From NCBI GenBank assembly GCA_026225945.1, contig JAMJFZ010001089.1, positions 6,844,501 through 6,908,500 on the forward strand: a stretch of DNA of 64,000 nucleotides, written 5' to 3'. Shown one piece after another: positions 32,766 through 42,789 of the stretch. Made by a program: the position numbers and the translations under genes. Origin of the DNA: Cricetomys ansorgei. Lineage: Eukaryota; Chordata; Mammalia; Rodentia; Nesomyidae. The notes beneath the pieces are model-generated. The model was not told the origin of the DNA. It was given only the letters and a program-made list of their open reading frames with translations, and did not search any database. How positions within the stretch are numbered: position 1 is the first letter of the stretch; each line of letters starts with the position of its first letter.

Positions 32766-33478
32766 AACCGCCACACACAAGGAATTTGGGGCTGGAATGT
32801 CAGTGGCGGTGTTACAGGATTGGCCCTTGATCTCTGCAATGGCCCTTTTATGGAGCTTGTACTATCACGGCTCTGTTTGGGACTCTGGTCATGCAGGCAT
32901 AGGTCATTCTTACTGCTATCAGCAACTGTATACAACTCCATTCTAACCTTGAATTCGGCAGGCTCCCCAGAGAGCTGATGAGTGTTTGGGGAAGAGGACC
33001 GAGAGAATCCCAGCTGTCCTGCTCATTTTGTTCATTCATACTCTTCCCTAGAGAGAAGTTCAGTCTGGAATGGCAACATGGCTTCCTTTCGAGTTGTTTT
33101 GTGTCAGTTTATGTTCTGAGAGAGTGCTCGCTTACAATGACTGGTCTTTCCCCTCCCCCAGGGACTTTTCTAAGAATAATCTCTTAACTTCCTCTGAGTT
33201 TAATCTAGAATAAGGCCTCAGAAATAAACATCCCTTCTTGATAAAAAAAAGAGGAAAAGAGCAGTCAACCAAAAAGCAAGGGTTGGCCTTGAGCTCTCTC
33301 TAGCAACTTGCCAACTTCAATTAAGAAACCAAGCTGACTGGAGCATTCATTATTCTTTGATTAGAATATAGTAAGTAGTGACTAACTGACTAAAAGGAGC
33401 TCGAATCACAGAATCTTCAAGTTCCCCCTTCCCCTCTTTAACGTGCCAGAGGTGTCCATGTACCACCACGCTGTTCTG
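32766..33478. other. Unique sequence, no feature seen
   Basis: No recognised repeat or gene. Confidence 0.5.
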
Positions 33479-33479
33479 A

Positions 33480-33655
33480 TTTTTTTTTTTTTTTTTTTTT
33501 TTTTTGGTTATTCAAGACAGGGTTTCTCTGTTGTAACTCTGACTGCCCTGGAACTCACTCTGTAGACCAGGCTGGCCTCGAACTCACACAGAGATCTGCC
33601 TGCCTCTGCCTCCCGAGTGCTGGGATTAAAGGCATGCACCGCCACCCAGCCTCTT
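33480..33655 (-). mobile_element. B1 SINE, ACAACAG variant, with long poly(T)
   Basis: Poly(T) at about 33480-33505, then GACAGGGTTTCTCTGTTGTA, ACTCACTCTGTAGACCAGGC, CTGCCTCTGCCTCCCGAGTG, CTGGGATTAAAGGCATGCAC. The TCTGTTGTAAC motif is the reverse complement of the GTTACAACAGA motif of the other two young copies. Confidence 0.97.
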
Positions 33656-34480
33656 CTGAAATTTTAAGTTTCCAGCATTTCTCCCTTCCCAAGAATGATA
33701 GAAACACTTATCCATCTACCTAAAACAAATGAGGAGACGGATTCTGTATAGCCGAGACCTTGAAGGATCTTATTTATCAGCCCCCAGTGACATTGTTCTG
33801 AAGCAAGGAACCTGTGGGGCATTTAACTTCAGCAGGAGAAGACTATGAGCAGCAGTTTTCCCGAGTGTCACGTCTGCACTCAGGAGCTGGCAGGACTCCA
33901 GAGAACAGGTCGTCAGAGTTGTCATCTATCCCAGTGAGGAACAGTCAGCTGATCAACAGGGCTCTGGGGGGTGGAGACCATTCACCCTTCAGGTTGTTGC
34001 CCTCACTAGTTATTTACACCCCTAGAGATGCTTCAGAACCCTAAGGAGGAAGGCAATACTTTAGCTGGGTACCAGAGGAAGCAGAGGAATTAGAAGACCA
34101 GAGAAAGGAATGGGCGGCCATCAGGGTGGGACACTGGGCTTTCCAAACCAGCTGGCAACACAGAGGCTGGCTGTGGATAGATGGCAACAGGACTTTGCCG
34201 TTTATCTAAAAGCTCAGATTCCTCTACTTGTGTGTTTTCCCTGCTTCCTTGGGACAGAGAAACCCAGGCAGGCTGAGTAGACTGACCTCTGTTGCAGAGG
34301 GCTTTGGTACCACGGCTGGGGCGGTCTTAGCAGTGAGCAGGTTTAGGCAGAGCCCTTTTACCTCGTGGCAGTGATCCAAGAGAAGAGGAAAGGTGCGTTC
34401 TAAGTTTTTCACAGTTGAATCCCCAGAAATGTGGGCATTCTGAGAAGGAATACATCAACGTAGTAAATGTAAAAAAAGTC
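33656..34480. other. Unique sequence, no feature seen
   Basis: No recognised repeat or gene. Confidence 0.5.
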
Positions 34481-34481
34481 C

Positions 34482-34637
34482 TAGCCTGGTGGTGATGGCA
34501 CATGCTTTTAATCCCAGCACTCTGGAAGCAGAGGCATGGGGATCTCTGTGAGTTCAAGGCCAGCCTGGTCTACAGACTGAGTTCCAGGACAGCCAGGGTT
34601 ACAACAGAGAAACCCTGTCTTGGGGGCAAAAAAAAGT
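34482..34637 (+). mobile_element. B1 SINE, ACAACAG variant
   Basis: CCTGGTGGTGATGGCACATG, TTTTAATCCCAGCACTCTGG, TTCAAGGCCAGCCTGGTCTA, AGGGTTACAACAGAGAAACC, CTGTCTTGG then an A-rich tail. Confidence 0.97.
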
Positions 34638-34649
34638 AAAAACGTCCTT

Positions 34650-34850
34650 AGCCTTGCAAGGCATGGCCATTCACGGCTGGGAAACTAAGGCAGGTGTGCC
34701 ATAAGTTGCAGGATAGCCCGGCTTTGTAGTGAGTGTTGGGGCTCCTCTGTTTCATTTCTACCCCTCCTTTCTCTGTGAAAAGCAGAGTCGTGGTCCCGCC
34801 TCAGAGGTTACAGGTGGCTGGGGATGAAGCCCAGTTCGTCAAGGACATAG
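34650..34850 (+). mobile_element. Diverged B1-plus-ID composite SINE
   Basis: The B1-like part reads GGGAAACTAAGGCAGGTGTG and CCATAAGTTGCAGGATAGCC. About 70 bp later an ID-like head reads GGCTGGGGATGAAGCCCAGT. The order B1 then ID is the same as in the copies at 41872, 55428 and 57893. Confidence 0.5.
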
Positions 34851-35306
34851 TAAGTCTTTATCCCTAGAGTCAGGACTCCCCGGTTTCCTCAGCTGTCTCC
34901 TCCTCCGTGTCACCCAGCCATTTCCCCTGCTGTTGTTGGTAAGGAGTGATAAACACAGGCATAGCTGAAGAATGACCGTATCGTGCAGCGCTGCATCCGA
35001 GTCGCTGCTGTGTAAACCGGGCTGGGGTATTGAGAAATCGCCATGAGCCCCAGGACACAGAGTTACCTGGTTCTTATATATTGGTCTCTTTCCCCAATCA
35101 CTTCTTAGGTGGCCCCACCACAGGAGGCAGCTGTCTTTTCAAGGCCAGGCATTGCAGAGCTAGCCTGCTCAGCTAGGAACTCCTTCCCCCTTTTCTGCTT
35201 TCTCCCTTGGATCCTGAACCCATGGGCTTATGTTACCCTTTTCTTTCTAAGTTGAAAACTCAGGTTTCCACACCTCAAAAGAGAACTGGTTATGCGACAA
35301 AACAAC
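34851..35306. other. Unique sequence, no feature seen
   Basis: No recognised repeat or gene. Confidence 0.5.
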
Positions 35307-35400
35307 CTGCTCATCCTGTGCACATATGGACTGTTAACTCCTTTAGTCCTGTGTAGCCAACCACCTGCTTGCTATGTTGCTATTCTCCTTCACTGGCAAA
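35307..35400 (+). repeat. Dispersed repeat, copy 1 of 2
   Basis: TGCTCATCCTGTGCACATAT and AACTCCTTTAGTCCTGTGTA recur at 36117-36215 in the same order and orientation, with a 12-bp insertion in the second copy. Possibly LTR-derived; family unknown. Confidence 0.75.
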
Positions 35401-35402
35401 TC

Positions 35403-35548
35403 CTTTTTACTTTTAAAAAAAGACAGGGTCCCCTATATGCCAGACTGGCTTCAAGTCCTCTATGTATACGTTCAAGGATGACCTCCAGCCTCCACTTCTC
35501 AGTCTCCACCGGGATTAAAGGTCTGTGCCACCCAGCCCTGTTTTATCT
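35403..35548 (-). mobile_element. Old B1-like SINE
   Basis: AAAAGACAGGGTCCCCTATA, CCAGACTGGCTTCAAGTCCT, CACCGGGATTAAAGGTCTGT, GCCACCCAGCC is a diverged reversed 7SL-type SINE. Confidence 0.75.
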
Positions 35549-35629
35549 AACCCCAGGTCATTCTTCGGTCTCAAGCTTCTCTCCCTGCTAAGGCTTCTTC
35601 CAGGAAAGCAGAGGCTGAGTGGAAAACAC

Positions 35630-35661
35630 AGTATACTATAGTATACTACAGTATAGTATAT
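35630..35661. repeat. Imperfect GTATACTATA tandem/palindromic tract
   Basis: AGTATACTATAGTATACTAC followed by AGTATAGTATA. Both a 10-bp period and self-complementarity are visible. Confidence 0.85.
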
Positions 35662-36116
35662 AGCAGATGCTATACTTTCAAAAAACCTTCAGACGTAACG
35701 AAACAGTTGTCTCCCCGCTTTACAGTGTCTCACTATATGCACAGTTGCACGGGTCCAGATTTTCCGTGAGTGTTTCTCTCGGATTCGACAGGGCAAGATG
35801 TGCCTGAACAATTTACTTCAAGGTCATTCACTAGGAAACAAGGAAGTCACATTTGTCATGGATAGCAGCAAGCACTTCTTTCTTTCCTCCCTAAAGGCGG
35901 ATTGATTGGTTTCTTGCTGCCCTTTCCACTGACCTTGGCTTACACCGCCCCTTAACAATGTGTGATTGAGGTTCAGAGCCAAAAAAGTGAGACCGCAGAG
36001 GAGTCTCTGTGTTCAAGAAAGAATAGCTGGGAGCTGCCCCGGGAGATCTCCTTCCTGCCACCAGCCTATTCCAAGGAGACTCCATTGCACACCCCCTCAG
36101 GTATGGAGAGGAGAGC

Positions 36117-36215
36117 CCTGTTCATCCCATGCACATATTGGATGTTAAGTTAACACTTATAACTCCTTTAGTCCTGTGTAACCGCCTTCTTGCTTTTCCC
36201 TTCTCTCCTGGTTCG
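36117..36215 (+). repeat. Dispersed repeat, copy 2 of 2
   Basis: TGTTCATCCCATGCACATAT, AACTCCTTTAGTCCTGTGTA; see the copy at 35307. Confidence 0.75.
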
Positions 36216-36564
36216 ATTCATTGCTTTTCTCTGGACCCCAAATCGGTTGACCTATCGATGCCTAACTCTGCCTCCCTCAGAAGCAGAATCTGGGGAGTGC
36301 CAGGCACCAGGCTCCGTTGGTTTTTGCAGATCCATTAATAGCAGATCTTCAAAGGGACCATGGGCTTTGTGCCAGCCTATGGAAAGAAGAGGAGTCGTTT
36401 GTTCAACTGTTGCCTGATTTAACTTGGTTCCTTGAAGGTGGACCAGGTAGGACAAGGTAGAGCTATGCTGAAAAGCTTGTGATATTGAGAATCACATAGG
36501 CATACGATTACCTGCCTCCATTTTGTTGAGTACTTAAGCCTAACAGATGTATTCTTGCTTGTTT

Positions 36565-36702
36565 GATTTATTTTTTTTTGTTTTGAATTTTTTGAGACAG
36601 TCCTATATAGCCATAGGCGAACTTCAAACTTGCTAGATAACTGAAGATGAATTTGAACTTCTGATGCTGGGATTATAAGTGAGAGCTACCACACCCAGCT
36701 GT
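36565..36702 (-). mobile_element. Old B1-like SINE
   Basis: TTTTTTGAGACAGTCCTATA, CTTCTGATGCTGGGATTATA, GAGAGCTACCACACCCAGCT. Strongly diverged reversed copy. Confidence 0.75.
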
Positions 36703-36850
36703 AACAGATACCTACAGTAGTGACATATACCTGTAATCCCAGGAGGCAGAGACAGGAGGATCACCACCTTGACCTACATAGTGCACTCTAGGCCAGCCTG
36801 GACTGCATACTGAAACTTTGTTCCAAAAATTGCCAAACAACAATAAAAAC
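36703..36850 (+). mobile_element. Old B1-like SINE
   Basis: GACATATACCTGTAATCCCA, GGAGGCAGAGACAGGAGGAT, TAGGCCAGCCTGGACTGCAT with an A-rich end. It abuts the opposite-strand copy upstream, so the two form a head-to-head SINE pair around 36702. Confidence 0.82.
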
Positions 36851-38008
36851 ATGAAATATTATAATAACCGGCACGGAAAGAATGGTTACTTCAAAATGAG
36901 AAACAAAGCTGCAAAAGAATAATGCCTTTCCACTTAGCTTTTACAAAGACAAGTTTATACAGAGGAGTTGCGTTTGCTTACAGCCTGGATCGTGACAAAT
37001 ACCACACACAGTGCCACGGAGGCTGAGGCTTGTGACCTCATCTGTGTCAACTCCCTCACGCTGCCCTTTACACCGTCCCACCCCAGGGCTGAACCCTGGG
37101 CTCCCTTTCCAGATGGCAGAGTCTGCCCTGTTAGTGACTCACTATGACTTCATTTATTTCAAGGTTTTGAGTCAATGTTATCAAGATCCACGTTACCCAC
37201 GGCATTGTTTGCACAATTGAAGGCAGAAATGGACACCCATCGACTCGCAGGGCATCTACACTCTCAGAACACCACCTGGTCTGGGCTTGCTCTTTGGGGA
37301 ACTCCTCTATCCACCCATACACGGATGCCAGGATGAGCGAACACTCCCGGGGGGGGGGGGGCGGTTAGGAATCCGAAGAGCTCTGTTCTTTTCTGTATGA
37401 CTGGGTCTTTCCTTACTAGGACTTTCCAAGTTGCCCACACAAACAACTCTTCCCTGTCCAAATTTGTTTTACCCCCCTCTACTAGTGCTGCTCAGCCAAA
37501 GGCTCCCGTGAGAAAACAATGACCAAGTTTTTTTTTTGTCCTGGACATTTTCTTAAAATTGTTTCAGTGTAAAACCAAACTGTTCTATGGAGAGCAAGTT
37601 GCAAGATTCCCCTCTGCATCAAGCCCAAGAACCAGGTTAGAACTGAAGTTACTGCTTGCTATGAGCTTCACTTGAACGGGTCAAGTTTGCACGTATCCTT
37701 ACCGCAAAGTTGTTCGGGCCTAATAAAGGTGGTTTATTACCACAGATAAGATTTGAGGCTGGTGATCTGGTCCGCAGTCCATCTAACCCCATGGCAGGGA
37801 GTGTCCCTGGCATCTGTTCTGTAGGGTCACCTGGGCTATGCCCTTAGATCCTTGCTCAGACCTGGGAACGATGCCCCGGTCACGAGTGTGTCATCAGCCT
37901 TTGGTACAAGGTGACTGCAGCAGGGGGTCACACGCTCTGGGTCCTTCTACCAGGCAAGTGTGCCCCACTGTATGCAAACCTTACTTAACTGCTATCACCT
38001 CTGCGTGT
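36851..38008. other. Unique sequence with a G13 run
   Basis: A G homopolymer of 13 lies at 37349-37361. No repeat family or gene recognised. Confidence 0.5.
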
Positions 38009-38152
38009 GCTTCTTGCCCTCCAGGAGAATGAATGTCTGTGTGTTTCCATTTCCCATTGACCAGTTCCTTGATCTGTGACTCAGTCTACCTACCCCTTAG
38101 GCCCACTGGGGATAAAGAATCCTGCTTTAAGTAGGTAGTGCTGAGCTGAGCA
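38009..38152 (+). repeat. Direct repeat, left copy, flanking an old L1
   Basis: AGTTCCTTGATCTGTGACTC, CCTACCCCTTAGGCCCACTG, CTTTAAGTAGGTAGTGCTGA. About 80-85% identical by eye to 38984-39124. The 3' end of this copy meets the 5' edge of the L1 fragment. Confidence 0.92.
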
Positions 38153-38983
38153 AGGCCCATTGCAGTATGGGAAGAACCACAGCACATCTGTCCAGATGAC
38201 TATACCCCAAATTCCCCAAATAGCAAATGCCGGTGAGAATGTGGAGACAGTGGGATCCTCGTACACAGTTGGAGGGGATGAAACTGGGGTAGCCATTATA
38301 AAAAACAATATCCAGATGCCTCAAAAAATTAAAAAAATAGAGCTGCCATATGATACAGTAATCCTACTACTAGATATCTGTCCAAGGGACATGAACTTAG
38401 CACGTCAAAGAGTTATCTGCATGCTCGTAGTTATTGCTGCACTCTTTGGGGTAGATAAGGAAACAACACACACATCTCTTGATAAGCGAACAGATAAAGA
38501 AGAGGTGGAGACACACGTACACACGATACGTGCACATTCACAGAGACTTTTCCTCAGCCTTACATACTGCCCAAGTCACCTGGGACAATTTAGACAAAAC
38601 CGGAGAACTCTGTACTAAGTCAAATGAGCCAAGGACAATAAGAAAAAGAGCCCCACGATGTTATTTTATATGCAGGATTTTAAAAACACTGAGCAGACGG
38701 GGCTCGTAAGCGAGGAAGGGGTGTGTCTCGAAGGACACGGAACTACAGGCAAGATAAATGAATCTCTTTTGTACGTCACGGTGGCTGCGACGAACAGCCA
38801 AGAACTGTATTCCTAAGAATCACTGAGAGAGTAGATGTTAAGAGTCCTAAGGACAAAAAACGACCAGTATGCTAATTCAAGATAAGAGATTATGAATTAG
38901 CTTGCTTGATTGAACTATTCTTTGATGTATTTCAAAGCATCATGTGTTATCCCAAGAAAAAACAAAACAAAACAAAACATGTT
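38153..38983 (+). mobile_element. Ancient L1 3' fragment (end of ORF2 plus 3' UTR)
   Basis: GCCGGTGAGAATGTGGAGAC, CTCGTACACAGTTGGAGGGG, GAGCTGCCATATGATACAGT, AATCCTACTACTAGATATCT, ATTGCTGCACTCTTTGGGGT, GAGCCAAGGACAATAAG, TTTCAAAGCATCATGTGTTA. These follow the 3' end of an old mammalian L1 in order, ending in an A-rich (AAAAC)n tail at 38955-38979. It is 5' truncated and has no coding capacity. Confidence 0.85.
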
Positions 38984-39124
38984 GCTTTCTCACTGAGGAG
39001 ATGGATGTCTGTGAGTTTCCATTTTCCACTGATCAGTTCCTTGACCCATGCCTCAGACGACCTACCCCTTGGGCCCACTGGGTATAAAATATCATGCTTT
39101 AAGTAGGTAGTGCTGAACCGAGCA
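38984..39124 (+). repeat. Direct repeat, right copy, flanking an old L1
   Basis: AGTTCCTTGACCCATGCCTC, CCTACCCCTTGGGCCCACTG, CTTTAAGTAGGTAGTGCTGA. It begins just after the A-rich tail of the L1. Confidence 0.92.
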
Positions 39125-41806
39125 TTGATGTGACATCGGCAGCAAGCTCAGCAGTCATCGAAGGTGCTGGGACAGAAGCCAGGACAGAGTTCCAGGTAAA
39201 TGCAACAGGTGTTATTATGACAAGTTAATGGTTTGCTTGTATTTGGGTTCATCTGTATGAACTGGGAGCTGAGACATGTTTTGGAGTCAGTCAAGATTTC
39301 TCAGGACTAAGTCTTGTTTTTCCTTGTCTAGTGATGCAGGTGGCCTGGGAAGGTGGGGAAGGTGCTGGTTTTACTTAAATAACAGCACATCAAAGGAAGG
39401 GGGAATTGAAGACAGGAAGTGTAAACCCCACCTCCACCTATACCAACAGGAAGAAAAGGGCATATAATTTCTACTTAATAACGTTTTAGCCAGAAGAAGC
39501 CATATTGAGACCCATTTTCAGCTCCTGGTGATCGATACTCTGTATGCATGCAATACCGTCATGAGTCCAAAATGTCAATCAACACGTGAGATTTGAGAGT
39601 GAGAGACATCTCTCAGTCAGCTAAATTATGCACATAAAATAGAGAGGAAGAAATCAGCCAAAAAACTCTACCATACTTGAGTAAGAAATGGGTCTTCATT
39701 CACGAAAATGCTAATGTTACAGATTTTTTTTTGAAACACAATACAATTATTGTTATTATTGGTGTTCCATTTAAGCAGCATGCATCCTGTGCTGGCCCAA
39801 ATGAGCACATACTGTGTCTTCTAGTAACCAGGATACAGATGCCTATGCCATCTGTAGCCACAAATGCCAGTGAAGAATCCAATTTTCAGGGTGTACTTTA
39901 TTCAGAGAGCTTTGGTCTGAGAAGGCAGCAGATTAACACCCTATACAAACTGCTTCCTGTCTCACCTCCAGCTCTCTAGCTAGCTGACTATATAGGGAAA
40001 AGTACAAGATGGTCAGTCATTATGGAGCTCAGTCTTGCCACTCTGGTTAGGTGGCCAACCACCCCTGAGACATGAGATGTCTGTTCCTCCCTCATTGTCA
40101 TCCCTCGCTTCCTTCTCTCACCTCTGGGTGTCTGGGTTTGAACACTTCTTGGAACCATTACCTACCCTATGGCTGGAGAGTTAACTCAGAATGATCCAAC
40201 CATTCACTGTGATGTGCTAAGGTATTGGTAACATCTACACGCAAATTCCTTTTACAACATAGAGTATAAATGTGCCTTTATAATATAGAATTTAAAAAAA
40301 GCTCCCTCTCACCATCCTACTCTGTCACCCTTCCCTAATCTAAAACAAGTCTTTGACAACAAGGATGGTTTGAATGCTTAGGCTTGGAATAAGAATTACA
40401 GGGAGTCATTGGTACTGCTGGAACAGCTACTGAGGCTTTGGGACCAACCAGAACCCAATCTCTGGTTAAAATCATGCCAAATGAAAGTTCACCAGGCCTC
40501 ACTGAACATCAAGACCCTGAATTGTCTGGAGGTCTCTCGTTATGATGCACAGACACCAAGTGTGAGGTAGTAGGAGGCACCAAGAATGGGTCATATTCTT
40601 TCCCTGGGAAAGCCCAGTCATAACAATCACTCGACAGGTCAGAATAACGGCCGTTAGCAAAGTTAAATGAGTGAGTGCCAGAAGGCAGAGGCCGGAGGGA
40701 TTAGAAAGGAGCGCAGTAAGAAACAAAGATGAATAGTTTAATTACATCTGGTAAGGGACTCTGTGGTTGTAGGATCTGGAAAAGCCCTAATGTCGGAAAT
40801 GAAGACGGGCTCACTTCAGAGCGTCTGACTTAAGCAAGCACACACATCACCACAGAATAAGAAAGTCCTGAGACCCTGGCAGGAACCTGATGTTAATCAT
40901 TTTGGTTGCAGGCTAGAGTAGCGCCAAAGCCTAGAGGGAGCTAGCCCATGGCAGGACTACCTACTGCAAGAACCGCCTCTCACTGACGCTTAGAACAGAA
41001 GCTGCCAGAATAGCTCTGCTTCTACTGACCCGACACCACTCAGCCCTTGGTGGGTATAGAAGCACCTCGGAAGGTTGTGTGGAGCTAATGGGAGCAGGGC
41101 CAAGAGAGTGAGAGGGTGGCAGGGCCAAGAATGGCTCCTTGCATAGAGAGTGAGAGGGTGGATGGCTAGAGTCTCCATTGTACTAAATAAAGGTCAACAT
41201 TCATGAAGGAGAAGAAAGAGAAGGCATCTGGGGACAGGAAAGCAGCGAGGGAAGCCATTACAGAGGACACTGCTAGCCAGGCTCCGAGATGTGTGAGGCA
41301 GTGAACAGTCAGGGGGTCTGTGGATCCCCAGGGGTAGGGTGGAAGGGGAGCACTGAGGAAGGCACAGAGAGGGGCAGGGACTAGTCCACGGGGGTGACAG
41401 GATGCACTCAGGGTCCTCGATACTCAACGAACTTGGGGCATTTATAAAAACAACTGAGATTTTGCTGTCACACTGCTGGTCCATCTTAGTTTTGGGAATG
41501 AGTACAAACGAAGGCTCAGTCTGTCTTAGGGGCCACGACTGGTGCTGTGCAACCTTGCCAGTTCCTGATGACTTCCCAAGTCCGGGGACTATGAGTGCAG
41601 CTAACTGTGCTGGTGATTCTGCTTGTCTCCCCATCCACCTGATTCATCCTCTGTCCTTGGGTGGTAGTGTACCGTGTTCTCTTTGGCTTCTGTGGGTAGC
41701 CAGCCAGTGCAAGCAGGAGAGAGATGGAGGCTGGAAGGAAAGAGTGGAGACTGGAGAATTCCTCCCTGCTCTGCATCCTTTTCTCTCTCTCCCCCACCCC
41801 CACCCC
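39125..41806. other. Unique sequence, no feature seen
   Basis: A 17-bp motif (AGAGAGTGAGAGGGTGG) occurs twice near 41104 and 41146. The 146-codon frames at 41194-41842 on both strands are unconvincing, and part of them runs into the microsatellite. No repeat family recognised. Confidence 0.45.
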
Positions 41807-41831
41807 GTGTGTTTGTGTGTGTGTGTGTGTA

Positions 41832-41869
<38 letters not shown>
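41807..41869. repeat. (GT)n(GA)n compound microsatellite
   Basis: GT run with TTT and AT interruptions, then about 14 GA units. A C-rich CCCCCACCCCCACCCC block precedes it. Confidence 0.97.
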
Positions 41870-41871
<2 letters not shown>

Positions 41872-42037
41872 TGCTGGTTGGAGATTGAATTCAGCACCTT
41901 GCATGCCCTGAGCCACATCCCCAGCTCCCCTCCCCCATTTTTTGAGACAGTGTCTCATATGCATCCAGGCTGGACTCAAAATTGCCAGCCTCCTGCTTCT
42001 GCCTCCTGAGAGCTGGGGTGTCAGGCTTGTGCCTGGC
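41872..42037 (-). mobile_element. B1-ID composite SINE (B4/RSINE1 type)
   Basis: On the plus strand a reversed ID-like head comes first (GGAGATTGAATTCAGCACCT, GAGCCACATCCCCAGCTCC). A reversed B1-like unit follows (TTTTTTGAGACAGTGTCTCA, TCCAGGCTGGACTCAAAATT, CTGCTTCTGCCTCCTGAGAG). Confidence 0.8.
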
Positions 42038-42328
42038 TGTGCTTCACTTGTGTTGGTTGCTGTAACTGTTCAGCTTCCACCTGCCTGCACACTGACTACT
42101 CTCTTTCTTCCCCTTTCTACCTAGACTAGACACAACTTCCCACAGTTGCTAATCTCTGGGTTCTGTTCAACCCTGGAACTCTTCCCTGCTTCCCTACACC
42201 CATCTCTCCACCTAAACCACAAGAAGCAAATCCAGTTCCCCCGCAGGATCCTAATGGTTTTGTCTCACGCACCCATGCACCCACGAGTGTTGCTCTGCAC
42301 AGGCTCATTTAATCCTTCTCATCCTTTG
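42038..42328. other. Unique sequence
   Basis: No recognised repeat or gene. Confidence 0.5.
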
Positions 42329-42472
42329 CCCTTCCCTGATGTAGCCAAGGCACAGAAAGGTTAAGACACTCACCCAAAGTCACATAGAAAGTGCCACGGT
42401 TGAGGTTTGAAGCTAGGCATCTTGGAAGCATGTAACTACTGATTCATTCTGTCTCTCCCTACCTGAAGCCTT
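42329..42472 (-). mobile_element. MIR SINE
   Basis: AGGCACAGAAAGGTTAAGAC, ACTCACCCAAAGTCACATAG, TTGAGGTTTGAAGCTAGGCA; reversed MIR core. Confidence 0.85.
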
Positions 42473-42644
42473 GTTGCTGGAGCATCAGGGAACAGAGTGC
42501 AAGACCCAAGAAACACATGCCCAGGAGGTTCACGCACTAAACTGAATTTGTAGAAAAGCCTCAGATCATCTTAACTCACTTTACACACGTTTCTAACAGG
42601 TAGGTTACCATTTTCATATTTTCAGCGGTCCACAGCCTAGACTG

Positions 42645-42789
42645 ATGAGCAGAGGCACCTGGAGAGGTTATGGTATCTCGGTGTCCAGGCAACACTCCCA
42701 GACTGATGGAGACGCAGCTCTGGGGGTGTGATCCAGGCACACATAATCCGTAGGGGATTTCATCTGACTGCCATAATTGAGAACCGCTG
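42645..42789 (+). mobile_element. MER5A hAT-Charlie element
   Basis: CAGAGGCACCTGGAGAGGTT, CAGCTCTGGGGGTGTGATCC, AGGCACACATAATCCGTAGG and the right terminal repeat TTGAGAACCGCTG ending at 42789. The left terminus is decayed. Confidence 0.82.

Noticed and set aside
38153..38983. 152-codon open frame inside the old L1
   Set aside because: It is a frame through degraded L1 3' sequence. The element is 5' truncated and cannot be active.
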